In this document: positions 10,561 to 23,413 of the stretch, in pieces
How positions within the stretch are numbered: the stretch's first letter is position 1
Layout: each line of letters starts with the position of its first letter
Source: Phyto melanocephala
Taxonomy: Eukaryota > Arthropoda > Insecta > Diptera > Rhinophoridae
Assembly: GCA_941918925.1 (NCBI GenBank)
Contig: OW799237.1
Coordinates: 92,477,015-92,541,014 of the forward strand
DNA length: 64,000 bases
Direction of reading: 5' to 3'
Notes under the pieces: model-generated
Databases searched by the model: none
What the model was told of the DNA's origin: nothing
Seen by the model: only the letters and a program-made list of their open reading frames with translations
Made by a program: the position numbers and the translations under genes

Positions 10561-10861
10561 TAAAATTTATACCTCTATGGAAAACACCCTTTATGAAGAC
10601 AAAAATGGAAACTATATCAAAGCAAATTGAAATTATATAAATTTAAAAAAAAAGCTACGCAAATCAAGGCTCTAGTGTATAATATTAGTCTCCTTCAGAC
10701 TCCTCCAGACATTTGATGCAAAATTTTCTTAAACTATATTTTGCAATTGTATTCATGTTCATACGTTGAAATTCTTGTCTTTTTTTTTGTCTTAAGATGG
10801 CCAATCTATCTGCCTCAAAAAATTGTAAAATGGTGACCCTACGTTCAGCAACAGCATACAT

Positions 10862-11395
10862 AACAAGTAAGAGTGCTATATTCGGCCGTGCCGAATCTTA
10901 TATACCCTTCACAACGTGTAGTCATGCAATAACAATTGTTTGTATCACCATTCATCTCATATGAAATACGTACATACATATAAAAAACATACCACTGTAC
11001 AATTATAAATTGAGTTTACGTATGTATGTTTCAAAAAAAATATAAAAAAAAATATTAAAAAAATTTCATGCCACGTTCACTCTAACCAGTTTGTATGTAT
11101 GTATTGTATGTTGTTGTTGTGAAAAAAAACGAGGTGGTCGTAGTTTTTTGCTCATATCTCAGTTGTTAATTTACCAATGTTTTTGATTTTCAATACCGAT
11201 CTACTCCCAAATATTTCTGACATTTTAATACCTCACTTTGGTTAAGGCGATGTCGTGGGGCTTTAAAAAGTTGATTTCAACATACACGCGGGCAGACTAA
11301 CAGAGCTTAATCGACTTCCCTATTCATAAGCTTTCAGAAAATATATACTTTATGGGGTCGGAAATGAAAATTGTAAAAAATTTCACAGGGTATAA
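10862..11395 (-). mobile_element. Helentron (DINE-1-like), subfamily B, reverse orientation
   Basis: The left end is the reversed 3' terminus AACAAGTAAGAGTGCTATAT with hairpin TTCGGCCGTGCCGAA at 10881-10895. The right end is the reversed 5' terminus AGGGTATAA, preceded by ATATATACTTTATGGGGTCG. No terminal inverted repeats or target duplication, as expected of Helitrons. No coding capacity; it depends on a helicase supplied elsewhere. Confidence 0.8.
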
Positions 11396-11608
11396 AAAGT
11401 TTATTATTAAAAATTATCGCAATACTTTTTATAGCAAAAGTTTAAGGTTTTTTAAGCAGCTTTAATTTTCTGGTACTAGGATGATACAATAGAGTAGCAG
11501 AAACTGAGATCTAATGGATAAATAGTAAAATGGAGTACTTAAGATCAATAGCCTTTTTAGCAAAATATTGGTCTTTAAAATTGATATATCACACTTTAAG
11601 AACCGACT

Positions 11609-12130
11609 AGGTTAGGTTAGGTTAGATCCGGCAGCCGCCCGAAGGCATAGCTCACTTGGGTCCTTCAAGGGTCCCGTTGTGATACCGTAGGCACCATCGC
11701 CCGTTTCTATGTCCTCTGGCCGTCGTTCCTCAGCCATCCTGTCCTGTTTACGAAGGTATGGATCTTTCCCAGTTCAACTGCGGAAAGACAAGTTTTACTT
11801 ACAAGTATTCGTTGACCCAGAATCTGGCGTCTCAGGTCCCCGAATGCACGACAATTGCAGAGAAGATGTTCAGTCGTCTCCTCCTCTTCCTCGTTATCGC
11901 AACTTATGCAGAAGTCGTTGTAAGGGATATTCAGCCTTTTCGCATGTGTACCTATAGGCCAGTGTCCGGTAATGACCGCTATGAGGTTCTTAAGGTGGAT
12001 TCGGGGCATATTCACTGCATATTGCGTCCTATGCACATCCATGTCAGGCCAGATCTTTCTGGTTTCCAAACAAGTGGGTTCTCTCACCCATCTTTCCTTG
12101 GCATCCAAATAGAACTGATGCGAGATCTAA
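11609..12130 (-). pseudogene. 3' end of an RNase H-bearing LINE, copy 1
   Basis: Minus-strand frame 12108-11707 encodes a 133-residue C-terminus with LIAVITGHWPIGTHAKRLNI, then CISCDNEEEEETTEHLLCNC, the zinc-like tail seen downstream of RNase H in insect LINEs. It ends in the repeat tail (AACCT)n, visible on the plus strand as GTTAGGTTAGGTTAG at 11611. Homologous to 17780-18650 in opposite orientation. 5' truncated at about 12130. Confidence 0.8.
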
Positions 12131-12944
12131 GATCCGACTCTAAATGTCAAAAATATAATGAAAAATTAAAAACTTTTTATGAATTATTTTTGCATCTCAA
12201 AAGCAGTGAATTAAGTAATCGAATATAACGACCACATAAACACAGATTGTGGGAATCATTTTTGATATTTATAAATGAAAATATCATCAAATATAAATTG
12301 AATAATTAAAACGAATTATTAATGAAACTTTGGTCATTAATCATCTAAATAAAAACACAAACATTTGAACAAACAAAAAGCCCATAGACGTATTCATATT
12401 GCCTCCTTAAATTTCATACTTTGATTGAATTTATTACCCTGTAATTATTATACATGAGTGTGTATTATGTCATTGAATTCAATTGTTTTCGGCTTAATAA
12501 ATCTATATGAATATAAATGCAACTAAAGATATTCAAAGTGTATGTACTTGCATTTATACCCAGCAAACTGTTTCCAATTTTTAGTTTGAAAAGTTTTTTC
12601 CATTAGTTAAGAATTTTTATTGCAATCGTGACACTAAACGTTAGTTAGCTAAGGTTTAATCGCCATATTAATAATCCTTCTTTTTAATTTACTAAAGGGT
12701 TTTTTAGACACAACTGCAAGAACTTTTGTTTTACAGACTTTAACTTAAACTGTATTTTTTATGAATATGGGGGCTAAATAATACATTTTTTACACTTTTA
12801 TGAGTTTTTGTATAATATTCGGCGGTAGGTATTACTTAAAAGCAATAACCAATTATAAAACGATTATCAGAAAATCTGATAGTGAGATTTGTATTCCAAT
12901 ACAAAATACTTTTAGGAATCCTTAATGTATTTTCATGTCCCATG
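12131..12944. other. AT-rich intergenic DNA
   Basis: No gene seen. TACCCAGCAAA at about 12557 is a phrase that also occurs near 5810 and 29826 and may be a transposon-end motif. Otherwise featureless. Confidence 0.5.
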
Positions 12945-13232
12945 TCCTGCGTTTGGGCATATTAGACGCGAAAATTTTACAGTAGATAATATGCCGAACT
13001 TGGAATACCTGGGGAACTCGAACTGGAGATCCATAAGGCGTTACATTGAGGGGACTGGTTTCTTGGACTAGTCCGATATTTATGGGAAATTATGTTTATG
13101 GTTTTTTTGTTTGGGAATTCCGTTTTCCACATGGAGCGCACAACATGCCAACTGGGCATAGGTGTATACCTGTCATGGGTTTGGGCTTTTATACCCCTCC
13201 TTTTCAACCTAACCTAAAACCTAACCTAATGT
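12945..13232 (+). pseudogene. 3' end of the same LINE family as at 10.3 kb
   Basis: Plus-strand segment from GCGTTTGGGCATATTAGACG to the tail CAACCTAACCTAAAACC. It decodes in part to PNLEYLGNSNWRSIRRYIEG, matching the alpha-helical end of LINE open frames. It is an independent insertion, since the orientation is opposite to the 10.3-kb copy and the internal sequence has diverged. Confidence 0.65.
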
Positions 13233-13823
13233 ATTTTCAAGAACAAACTAATATTGAACCGTATTTGTTTAGAAAAGGCTTCTTTAATAAGGAGGAATAA
13301 ATGTTGACAATTTGTGTCAATATATAAGATAGAGTCATGAAAAAAATAAGCAGCTTATTCATAGGAACCCACAACTGTTATCTGAACGATATTATACTTT
13401 TTATAAAGTTCATACATGGGTCTTTAAAATTAACAAAAATAGCTACAACCTCCCTCACCGCTTATTTTTGTTTAAACATCAACCCTTCCTTATTAGGATA
13501 TCATTTACAAATATTTGGATATTTTATTCAAAAAAGATTCTTATTGATTAATCTGAAAAAATTATGGGTAAATTTTAGCCCTAACTACAATAAAAATTGG
13601 ACTTAAAGGTTCGTTTGTTCTCTATTTATTATTTTAATAGGAATTCCGAAACATGGATTCCTGTACTTTACTCGTGTATATGACATGAGCCTTCAATAAG
13701 TAAACTGACACGCAGAAGCATGTTTTAAGCTTGCTTTTAAAATTTCGATCGTGTTGAAATGTCTTAATTCGTTCCCAGGAGAACACGACAACAACCCTTC
13801 AATACGAGTAATAAAAAACATAT

Positions 13824-14244
13824 GTGACCTTCTCCGAGAAAAGGGACCTAGTGTGAGAAAATGAAGTTTTGAGAAAAACGCATTTTAAGTTTCACAACGC
13901 ATTATCACTGTGAACACACCTTCAGTTGGGAGATGCGATTTGATATGGTTAGTTATGAATGGGTGCGGACTTTATTGACGTCATACCTATGTGGTGACGT
14001 ATTTTTTTCGCTTTTAGTGTGACAATATCTTATTGTCTATGTTGTTACTCTATTTGTTATGATCTCTATATTTGATTCTTAAGCCGCAACCAGTGACTCA
14101 ACAACGTTTTTATGGTGTAAATAAATTTGTATCAGAAATCTAATTCATTTCATCTTATTCTACACTCTTTTAGGTACCAGAATCCACTCTTAAGTCCAAA
14201 CCCGTTTTTCGACACACTAGGTCCCTTTTCTCGGAGAAGGTCAC
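13824..14244. mobile_element. 421-base MITE with perfect 32-base inverted ends, copy 1
   Basis: Arms GTGACCTTCTCCGAGAAAAG (continuing GGACCTAGTGTG) and the exact inverse at 14213-14244. ATAT on both sides may be the target duplication. The interior contains TGACGTCATACC and GTGGTGACGTA. Copy 2 at 45488-45899 has the same layout. No coding capacity. Confidence 0.9.
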
Positions 14245-15839
14245 ATATCGATTTTTGAAATAAAAAATTTTTTTTTTTAAAAAGTGACATAAGGCCTTTC
14301 ATATACAACCGATTTCTTTGCGTTTTTATACAACTTATTGCCATTGAATAAAATTTAAATTTTTATAAGTACATAAATTATTGTACGTTAAAGACCCGTT
14401 GTACTAGTTATTTTTTTTTTTGATGGGTTAACGTGCGTCATATCTTCTTCTTAAAATATGTGTGTAAATATGTATGTACATATGTATGTATGCGTGTAAG
14501 CATGTTCATCTGCTTTTGGGGAATCACCTTTAATATGCATGTTTTATTTACTCTTCTTTATGAGTTTTTGTACAAATTTGCATTTAGCATTTAATAGATT
14601 TTTTCTTAATTAATCTTTCTTTTTTTTCTCTTCTACATTTTTTCACACCTTTATTTTAAATTTGTCATTCTGTAGTTTTTGCTTTTCTTTTACTCTGTTT
14701 CGTTGAATATTTTTTAAATATTTCGCTTATAAATATTGCATTATTGTATATCTATTCATTATGGATTTTTTTTAATGACAGCTAATAAAAGATGTTAGAG
14801 TTTAATTTGCTAATGAATAAAATTAAGAGAATAATACATTTATCGTAAATGTTGTAGCAAAACGACGGCGGTGTGTTTTCAATAGATTTTATTAAAATTT
14901 TGCATTTTTTAACGTTTGTGTTAAATAAAGGAAATAAAAATCGTAATGGTTTTGACAAGTCCCCAGTTTATATTGAAAACTTTTTAATGACGCAAGTTTT
15001 CTTTTCCTCTATTGTTTTCAATAACAAAAAGTTTCTTTTTTATATCTGCAGCTAAATTCAGGTTATATATAAGGAATGACAAAATAAATCGAATTTCAAG
15101 TATATAAAAGATTGCAACATTATTTATTTGTTCCCCATCTCAACCGGACACGTATGATTTGCTGTATAAAAATATGTTAATGTGAATGGGGCCTTATTTT
15201 TCGTTGCTTCAAAACTGACAAAACATGTTGTTTTGTTGTATAATATTTTTAATTTTTTTTTCTTTTAAATAGGATTAAAAGTCAATGTAAATAAATAGAT
15301 TCTATCTTATAGTGTTTTTACACTTAAAGTTGAAACCTGTTTTTAACATTAAAACCACTAACAGCTGATTTTTCGTTCACACTACAAGTTTTATTTAAAT
15401 CTGGTTTTAACTCACAGTATGTCCAATAAATTTTTTGAAAATATAATTTATTTCTGGTGCATATATGTTAGTGTATTTCTTGAAGTATTTTTTATAATTC
15501 TTTTAAAATATTTGTTTCGAACACTGTATATCAGGATGTTTTTGTTTGTTGCTGCATTCATTGCTTTAAGTATTTTCTCTTAATATTCAGTTAAGCGTTG
15601 CCACGTTGTACAAGGTCTACCAACCTATCGATAAAGAAAGAATTCCATTAAAGAATTTGCATCGTAGAATCTGACCAGCCCGCTGCCACTTTCTCTAAAA
15701 GATTTCTATTTCCAACGGCATTTGCCTAGCACACTAAAAATTCGAAGTTTTGTACAGTCCGGGAATAGAATATTTTTAATTTTCTTATAAAAAACCGGTT
15801 GACAAAATTTTGCAGTAACTACCTGGTTTAAGTAAAATG
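14245..15839. other. AT-rich intergenic DNA with a weak foldback at 15.3-15.4 kb
   Basis: No supported gene. Around 15311-15421 AAGTTGAAACCTG and CTGGTTTTAACT form a rough inverted pair around AACAGCTGATTTTTCG, possibly a decayed MITE. TATGTATG microsatellite near 14470. Confidence 0.45.
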
Positions 15840-15850
15840 TTTTTATATAT

Positions 15851-15905
<55 letters not shown>

Positions 15906-15908
15906 TTT
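15840..15908. repeat. (ATTT)n tract, tail of the adjoining LINE
   Basis: About 16 ATTT units in a row. On the minus strand this reads (AAAT)n directly after the LINE 3' untranslated region, so it is the target-primed tail of that insertion rather than an unrelated microsatellite. Confidence 0.75.
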
Positions 15909-17165
15909 GAGTCTATGGATTCTAGATCCTTACAGACTATAAAGCAGTAAATACAAATTATTTAATATTAATTATTCAAAAACAAAATAATTTTACATTT
16001 CACAATATTAACACTTAAGGAAAAATCAATATGTTGTTAAAGTTTATTGAACTCGGTACAAATCCTTAAAAACGGATCGAAGTTGGCATAATTCGTTCTG
16101 AAAACTTTGACTGATAGCGGACAAAAACGACGTGTAGAACCAGATGGTACATTAAAAAAGATATTCGCTAATAGGAAATCAGAGCATGTATGTACATCCT
16201 TTTATTAAATTTAGAACAAACGTTTAGCATTGTTCTTCGACTTCTTAAAGTTGGCAGCTTCACTAGTGCAAGTCTACTAGTAGAAGGCTGCAGGTTTAAC
16301 GAATTCCACTGTAAGTCACGAAGACAAAATAATAGGAACTGGTTTTGCACAGAATCAATGCTATTAACATAAACATTGTAAGTTGGATCCCAAATTATTG
16401 AACCATACTCAAGAATAGGCCTGACAAGAGAAATATACAATTGCATTGTTATATATATGGATCTGTAAACTCTTTCGCCCAAGGTTTTATAAATCCAAGT
16501 ACAGCACATGCTTTATTAACAGTTAAAGTTATATGTTGAATAAAATTTAGTCAAGCATCTAATAAGATTCCAAGATCGTAGACGGATTCCAGTCTATTTA
16601 ACGTATAACTATTTAAAACATAATTAACTTTAACATAACATCTACGAAAGAAACACATGTATTTGCATTTTTCAGGGTTCAGCTCCATTAAGTTACGTCT
16701 ACACCATACATTAAAATCATCTATATCCTTCTGTAAGAGGGTGTGATCAGCGCAATTATTTCAACTTATGAATATTTTTACGTCGTTAGCATACATAATA
16801 ACGTTCGAGAATTAATAGTATTTGGTAGATCATTAATGAACAAGGAAAACAGCAATGAACCAAGATGACTTCCCTGAGGAACACCAGAAACAACGGCTAT
16901 TGGTTTAGAGATAATGTTTTTAAAACGAACATTTTGTTTTCTATTTGCCAAGTACGAATAAATCCACATAAGGGAGCTCTGTGTAAATCCCATTACATCA
17001 AGTTTTTTTATTAGAAGTTTATGGTTAACTTTATCAAAAGCTTTGCTAAAGTCGGTGTAAATAACATCAGTTTGCTTTTGTTCAATAAAACCACGATTTA
17101 CAAGCGAAGTAAGCTGCAACAGATTTGTAACAGTCGAATATAGTAGTATCGATTTCAAAAATGCG
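15909..17165 (-). pseudogene. 5'-truncated CR1/Jockey-type LINE
   Basis: Minus-strand reverse transcriptase: TDFSKAFDKVNHKLLIKKLD and SGVPQGSHLGSLLFSLFIND (17158-16778). The catalytic YADD equivalent near 16790 is damaged and frameshifted. The later part, YISLVRPILEYGSIIWDPTY and SVQNQFLLFCLRDLQW, with LPTLRSRRTMLNV, lies at 16509-16168. Several frameshifts and stops separate the blocks. The N-terminal endonuclease is missing, as expected of 5' truncation. Confidence 0.85.
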
Positions 17166-17214
17166 TTGCTAAGTGAGAAGACTACTTTTTTGACGATCTT
17201 ACCTTTTTTATTCT

Positions 17215-17640
17215 AGCGACTATATTAATGTCTCATCTTCTACTCACATCGATCTAAATCCCCAGGTAATAGAAATTGGGATCATAGTTGTTTTTAATCT
17301 CCTACACGCAAAGATGCTGATGAAAATGTTTAGCTTAAGACCGGTTTAGGCAGTTTTTTTAAAGACCATATATTTGCTGTTTAAGGTCCAAAAGTTAGCC
17401 GTCAAATTGCCACTGAATTCCTTGACTCCAGTGTTCTATTAAAGTAAGGACATCTTCCATCATCACCTTTGTAATAAACGAAACATATTGACTATTTATA
17501 ACTTTTCTTTAATAGAGACATAAGTTTTCTTGGTACACCAATCCTTCGTAGTGCTAGCCAATTTTGCTTGCTGGTTAAAGCTGTTGAATGTTTTTTATGC
17601 ACTGCTCAATATTATGCTTGGCTGGAGCTAATGCTATTCC
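17215..17640 (-). pseudogene. Possible second, badly decayed reverse-transcriptase relic
   Basis: Minus-strand fragments such as KLASTTKDWCTKKTYVSI and DVLTLIEHWSQGIQWQFDG, and later YYLGI, follow the order expected of a LINE reverse transcriptase. Stops interrupt each piece and no end is defined. Weak call. Confidence 0.25.
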
Positions 17641-17779
17641 GTACGTGCTCCTTTACTTAAACGTTATTGAAAACTATTACTGCAACAAAATTTTTTTTTT
17701 GTAAAGTTGATTTTATTTTTGTCTACAGTAGGAAGATTAAAAATAAAAAATTTTAATTTGCAAGTCATTTATACAAGTC

Positions 17780-18650
17780 ATCGATACAATTGGGTTTGGA
17801 ATTGTCCCTAAGGCTACCGGATTACTGTAGCGCTATACAGACCGAATTAATGACTATTAAGACATCCGCGGAACAGATTCAGTATCATGAAATATCTGGC
17901 AGAGATATTCATATATTTACTGACAGCAAGGCGGCTATTAGGTCCCTGGAGAGTGTGTACAGCGCATCAAAAATTGCCCAGGAATGGCGGGTGTCTTTTG
18001 AGGAGATAGCGAGACATTCGACGGTTACCCTTTTGTGGATTATGGGACATGGGGATATTGATGGTAATAATAGAGCTGATGCACTTGCGAAAGCTGATAC
18101 CACCTTGGATTTGGTTGAATCCAGTTGTGCTTTGGGTATTCTCTTATCAAAGGGTAAGTAGGTGATCTCGCATCGATTCTATTTGTATGCCAAAGAAATA
18201 TGGGTGAGAGAACCCACTTGCCTGGGAACTAGGAAGATCTGGCCTGACATGGATGCGCATAGGACGCAATATGCCCCGAATACACTTTAGGAACCTCATA
18301 GCGGTCATTACCGGACACTGGCCTATAGGTAGACATGCGAAAAATTTAAATATCCCTTACAACGACTTCTGCAGAAGTTGCGATAACGAGGAAGAGGAGG
18401 AGACAACTGAACACCTTCTCTGGAATTGTCCTGCATTCGGGGACCTGAGACACCAGATTTTAGGTCAGCGAATACTTGAAAATAAGACTTGTATTAATGC
18501 AGGTGATCTGGGAAATTTCCACACCTTTTTAAACAGGGCAGGATGGCTGAAGAATGACGGCCAAAGGACGTAGACAAACAAGGTCGTTTGTGCCTTCGGT
18601 ATCACAACGGGACCCTCGAAGGACCCAAGACCGAATCTAACCTAACCTCT
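17780..18650 (+). pseudogene. RNase H and C-terminal end of a LINE, copy 2
   Basis: RNase H pieces at 17790-18161: CSAIQTELMTIK (Glu), IHIFTDSKAAI (Asp), GNNRADALAK (Asp); the first Asp is lost at the truncated 5' side. A break near 18160 separates this from the C-terminal frame 18253-18573 with NLIAVITGHWPIGRHAKNLN, CRSCDNEEEEETTEHLLWNC and GWLKNDGQRT. It ends in the ACCTAACCT tail. Homologous to 11609-12130. Confidence 0.85.
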
Positions 18651-18942
18651 TTGTTTTTTTCTACAATAGCAAGATTAAAAATAAAAATTTGTATTTTGCA
18701 AGTCGTTTATAGAAAAGCCGATTTTAGTGTGAGACTATGATTATTGGTCCTTCTGTATATTTTAAAAATATTATTAATTAAAGATAAAATTTCGTAATGT
18801 TTGATAATATTGTTTTAGTAAAGTTTACGAAAATGTTTATATTTTTTATTAAAATATTTTTTTATTTTTTTTTTTTTTTTTTTTTGGCTAAAGTCGACTT
18901 TAATTTTTTATAAAGAAAATAAAATTTATTTAGTCAGACTAA

Positions 18943-19163
18943 GGACCATTATAACAACTTGCCTTTAGATAAAGGTAGGATTTTGTCTGCCCGATAAATA
19001 GCTTTGCATTATTACAACTTCTATTTTTTATTACTATTATTATTAGTAATAATAATATTTAATTAAAAAAACATAATAATAAATTAAGTATTTATAATGC
19101 AAAGCTATTTATCAGTCCGACAAAATCCTGCCTTTAACTAAAGGCAAGTTGTAATAATGGCCC
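18943..19163. mobile_element. Foldback Harbinger-like MITE, 221 bases
   Basis: Near-perfect inverted arms of about 75 bases, GGACCATTATAACAACTTGC at the left and the inverse of GGGCCATTATTACAACTTGC at the right, around an AT-rich loop. TAA flanks both sides (18940-18942 and 19164-19166), the TWA target typical of PIF/Harbinger. The GG(G/A)CC start agrees with that superfamily. No coding capacity. Confidence 0.85.
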
Positions 19164-20084
19164 TAAATCAATAAATATTGACTTAAGCAAAAGTACAAAA
19201 AAAATATTAATATGAAATAAAAAATCGTACCAAATATATATTGAGCGTACCACTGTGCCACTTAACTTGCGATTGTAAAAATTTCGTTACAATTATACCA
19301 CAAATCTCATCTTATGTTTCAAACTAGATTCAAAAGAATATATTAAAGTCGAAGGAAATTATTTTCGTATTTTTTTTTCAAAATTCTTAAGCTGCTTCTA
19401 CGTCACTGTGGTGAATAATAATTCCAATCCACTTTGAAAGCACGTAAGCAGACATAAAAACGGTTGATTTTATATTTAAATAAAAATCATAATTTTGTTA
19501 AGTCTCAATTTATAAGCATGCATAGATACAAACATTTGTATTTATTAATGTTGAACATATTAATCACATAAAATATGCATTGTTCACTCATACGTCAAGA
19601 TTCGTTTGAACGTATATTTAGATGCGTAAATTAAAAAGCAAATTATCACTTGTTTTTTCTAATAAATATTGAAAAAACTTTAAATAACGTTATGGGCCTT
19701 TAGCCAACAAGCAGCTTTTTTAAATAAACAACCACAATCTGTATCAAACCCGTATGCATAATGGCTACAGAAGAAAAAAATCACCAAAAAATGGGTTTTT
19801 TTGCTGTTTGTTTTTCAAAATCTCTGTTTACGTTTTATTTTTTTTTATGGAAATATCTTTTCCGCACAAAATCAATATTTACTAAAATATAGAATAACTT
19901 AAACGAACTTTAAACACCCTAACAGGAATAACGAAAAATTTTTGGAACTTTTTTTAATAAAAAAATAATAAAAAATTAATAAAATAAAAACAAACAATAA
20001 TTATTCAATAAAATTCTCGATTTTTTAAACATTTTTTAAATAAATTATTTGATTGCCGCCAGCCACTATGGTCTGCTACACTAT
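19164..20084. other. AT-rich intergenic DNA
   Basis: No gene or repeat structure that I can support. Confidence 0.55.
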
Positions 20085-20965
20085 AGCAAATTATTTTTAC
20101 CGATATAAAACAAAAACGAACTTGATGTACTTTTATAGCATAAAATGTATTATTTTGTTATCAACAGTAATCGCTATAGAATAATCTCTTTATACTAAAA
20201 TATGTATCAATTTCTTTGTGTAACTTTAATTTGCTATTAAAATATTTTCGTTAATTTAGTTTTGCAATGAAAGTTAAAATGGACGTTAAAATAGGCGTGT
20301 CAATATAGTTTCTGCTGATGAATACAACTTAGATGTTTCAATAAAGTCCTTTTTTCTTTCAAAATCTTCATTGATAGAGAAATTATATGAATTTAAGAAA
20401 AGCGTTATATGGGAGGCGGGCGTAAAAGTTGACCTGCCACATTAATTTTCCGTTAGTACAAATCCATTGACCAAAAAGCAATGTTTGCAAAATTTCAGCA
20501 TTCTTCATCTAATTTTTAAAGTGTTATGACGGTTTAAATTTTAAATATACCGAAAAGTACACTGTGCGGTATAAATTTTCGTACATGTTGACCGTTTAAT
20601 CCTTTCATAATGTATAGATTTTCAGGGAAAGATATTTTCTTTACTCGTCAATGCGTTTTGGCACAATCGCATTCTATGCGATGTTGGAAGGACATGGTTT
20701 TTTGACCTACTCTTGCATTACGAGCTATAACTCTCTTCCTAATATTTCGATTTAGCCCAGAAATATTCTGGCAAAATTTGGTACCCCCTAGCTTTTCCGG
20801 TTCGAGCTCTATCGTGCTTTCAACAGACGGGCGGTCAAAGCAGGATCGCCATAAAGGGAAAGCAAGACTTAGGAAATATATACTTTCTGGGGTCTAAAAT
20901 GGATATTTCGATGTATTACAAACGGAATGACAAAATAACACCTTTTTGTTGTGGTTCACTATAAA
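20085..20965 (-). mobile_element. Helentron subfamily A, reverse, 3' end missing
   Basis: Reverse-strand landmarks in order: TTAGCAGAAAC-like and GACACGCCTA blocks (20295-20330), GAAGATTTTGAAAG, AACGCTTTTCTTAAATTCAT (about 20390-20410), the GACGGACAG-like block at 20825, and the GGGGTCTAAAATGGATATTT block near 20890. It gives an insertion-free version of the region that carries viral DNA in the copy at 58.1 kb. The terminal hairpin is not present. Confidence 0.75.
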
Positions 20966-22536
20966 AATGATACAGTTTAACTTGAATTTAAAATTGATTT
21001 TTTTTTTAACTTTTAACCCCTAAGGGGAAAACGGGTAAACGCTTTAATTTGGTACTTTTTGATACCCCATGTCACTTTCAAACACATAAAACTAGGAAAA
21101 AAAATGTAAAATGTCAAAACGGAGTCATACAGACTCCACTTGACTATTTGCGTGCAACGAACTACCATGTTAACCAAAACCCTCAAAAAATATTAATTGC
21201 ATTTCGGAACATTTTTAAAATTCACATGTATTAGGGGTAAAAATTATCCCTCTTTTTGTTAATTTTTTCTAAATTTTCAAACATTATTCAATAAGATATA
21301 ATTTGCTAATTATTATAGATTAAATATTAGAAAATGGAAAATTTTTTAATTGAAATTTTCGGAAACTTTTAGGGGGACAAAAAAAGTACCAAAAGGGAAA
21401 AGTAGGAAAAGTTCATAATTATAGAGCCAATAAGAAAATTGTAATATATAGAGATTTTACCAGACATAAAAAATTATGTAATTTAGTAAAAATTGAAACA
21501 CATTCATAACAGAATAGAAAGTGGAAAATTTGGGAAAACAGTTTGGTACTTTTACTTATTTATTAAGGTCTAATGAACAATATTCCTTATAGGCAAATGA
21601 AAACTAAAATATATAAAACCATTAAGTCATATAAATTACAATAATAATAATAATAATTTTTATACAAAAAAGAAAAGCTAGAATTTTGGAGTTTAAAATT
21701 AGAAACTATTGAAACGAGATGACACTGAAACTGTTGTGTGCGACCAAAAAGGTACTTATACTCATTTTTATGGTACTTTTTGTATATTTACGTTGGCGAA
21801 CACAGATTATTAAAATAAATGATTACTGATCTTAGGGCAAACTCTAAATCTGAAAGTCCATACCACACTTTCTCGCGTCAAAGCATTCTACGCATTTTAT
21901 ACCTCATACGCTTTCTGCATTTCATGTTACATATCACGCTTTTTGCGCATCAAATAACACAAGTTGAGAGGTGGCACTCATTGGGTAAACGGCTTCGATA
22001 ACCAAAATGCCAGTTTTGTTCCAGAAATTTTATTTTAATAATTAATTTCTATTATTGCAAATAATTTTAAACTTTTTTACGAAATCACTTTATTATTTTT
22101 TAATTTTTTTTAAATATAAGAAAAAAATACATACTACAAACATAACTACCGATAAAATTACAAATACAATTAAGTTATACATCTCTGGCTTTGTAACTCA
22201 GTTGAGTTGTTCGCTCGCCTCTCATGACGATTAAGAAAGTAGAATTAGTTGTATGCGTCAGAGCGTCCTACGCTTTGTACTCTGTAGCCTACATTACAGT
22301 TTTTGAAAATATCAAAATGGCCCTATCCATACCATGTAATGCATAAAAAAACAATAAGAACTGCATCTTTAGATTTTCGATATCGTTAAAAAAGATTCCG
22401 CGTCAAATGCAATTAAGTTTGGGATCAGTAAGTCCTAAAAATTAAAAATATTTTCGTAATAAATTCATTAAATGGTAAATAAATTATAAGCTTTTATATA
22501 GTTTTAGACTTTTTTAATTATAATCATATAAATACA
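20966..22536. other. Intergenic DNA with five GGTACTT(TT) motifs
   Basis: No gene recognised. GGTACTT-type phrases occur at 21051, 21384 (inverted), 21545, 21751 and 21772, separated by AT-rich DNA. TACGC(A/T)TT phrases recur at 21880-22280. It may be a decayed transposon, but no ends are visible. Confidence 0.4.
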
Positions 22537-22559
22537 TTAAGAAATGTAAATAGTTAAAT

Positions 22560-22690
22560 AATTATAAAATAAAAAATTTTGAAAAAATAAAAAATTTTGA
22601 AAAAATAAAAAATTTTGAAGAAATAAAAAATTTTGAAAAAAATAAAAAAAATAAAAAATTTTTAAAAAATCAAATATTTTTAAAAAAAAT
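22560..22690. repeat. AT-rich tandem repeat, period about 19
   Basis: Imperfect copies of AATAAAAAATTTTGAAAA. Translation gives a FLFFQN repeat on the minus strand that is a by-product of the repeat and not a gene. Confidence 0.75.
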
Positions 22691-22929
22691 CTTAAAGGGC
22701 TTTCAGAAATCGGCTTCAACGTCGAACGTTTTTCTTCCGAAATGACTTGAGTAAACATTTTTCGGTTTCAGCGCAACATCGGCTACAGGGTGGTGATAGG
22801 GCCTTATTTTAGTTGTAACCCTAATAAACATATGTCCCCGATAATTCCTTTATATACTTTTTAAGTAAAATGAATCGGAGAAAGAAGTTTTCATAGATTT
22901 AACGAAAAAATATTAAGTAATTAATATAA

Positions 22930-23413
22930 AATTCGTATATACATACATACATATGTACATGTTTCATTATCTTTATAATGACTTTATCCGCTTAAAACCA
23001 TCCCATTGTTAAATTATAAATTAAAAAAAAAATTGTTTGCCTTAACTGGGATTCGAACCTACGTTCATCCAGTTTGTACTGGTGTGAAAAGAAGAGGTGG
23101 TCTAGGTTTTTTCATCATATCTCAGTTGTTTATTAAGCGATTTTTCTGATTTTCAATACCAATCTGCTCCCAAATATTTCTGATATTTTTGTGACTCACG
23201 CGGGTCTTGAAAATGTCTGGAGGCTTCAAAAAGTTGATTTCAACATCACACGGACAGACGGGCAGACTGACAGGCGGACAATGCTTAATTGACTCCCCTA
23301 TTCATAAGCTTTCAGAAAATATATACTTTATGGGGTCGGAAATGGAAATTGCAAAAATTACAAACGGAATGATAAACGTATATATAACCTTACACTCATT
23401 GTGAAGGGTATAA
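22930..23413 (-). mobile_element. Helentron subfamily B, reverse, 3' end lost
   Basis: Shares with the 10.9-kb copy GAGGTGGTC, ATATCTCAGTTGTT, CTCCCAAATATTTCTGA, CATAAGCTTTCAGAAAATAT and ACTTTATGGGGTCGGAAATG. The right end is the reversed 5' terminus AGGGTATAA. It includes GGGATTCGAACCTACG at 23048, a tRNA T-arm-like word. Confidence 0.75.

Noticed and set aside
11758..12228. 156-codon plus-strand frame
   Set aside because: Antisense to a LINE C-terminus with clear RNase H-tail motifs.
14150..14344. 64-codon minus-strand frame
   Set aside because: It is made of MITE terminal repeat sequence.
22537..22758. Phe/Gln/Asn repeat protein on the minus strand
   Set aside because: Pure translation of an AT-rich tandem repeat.
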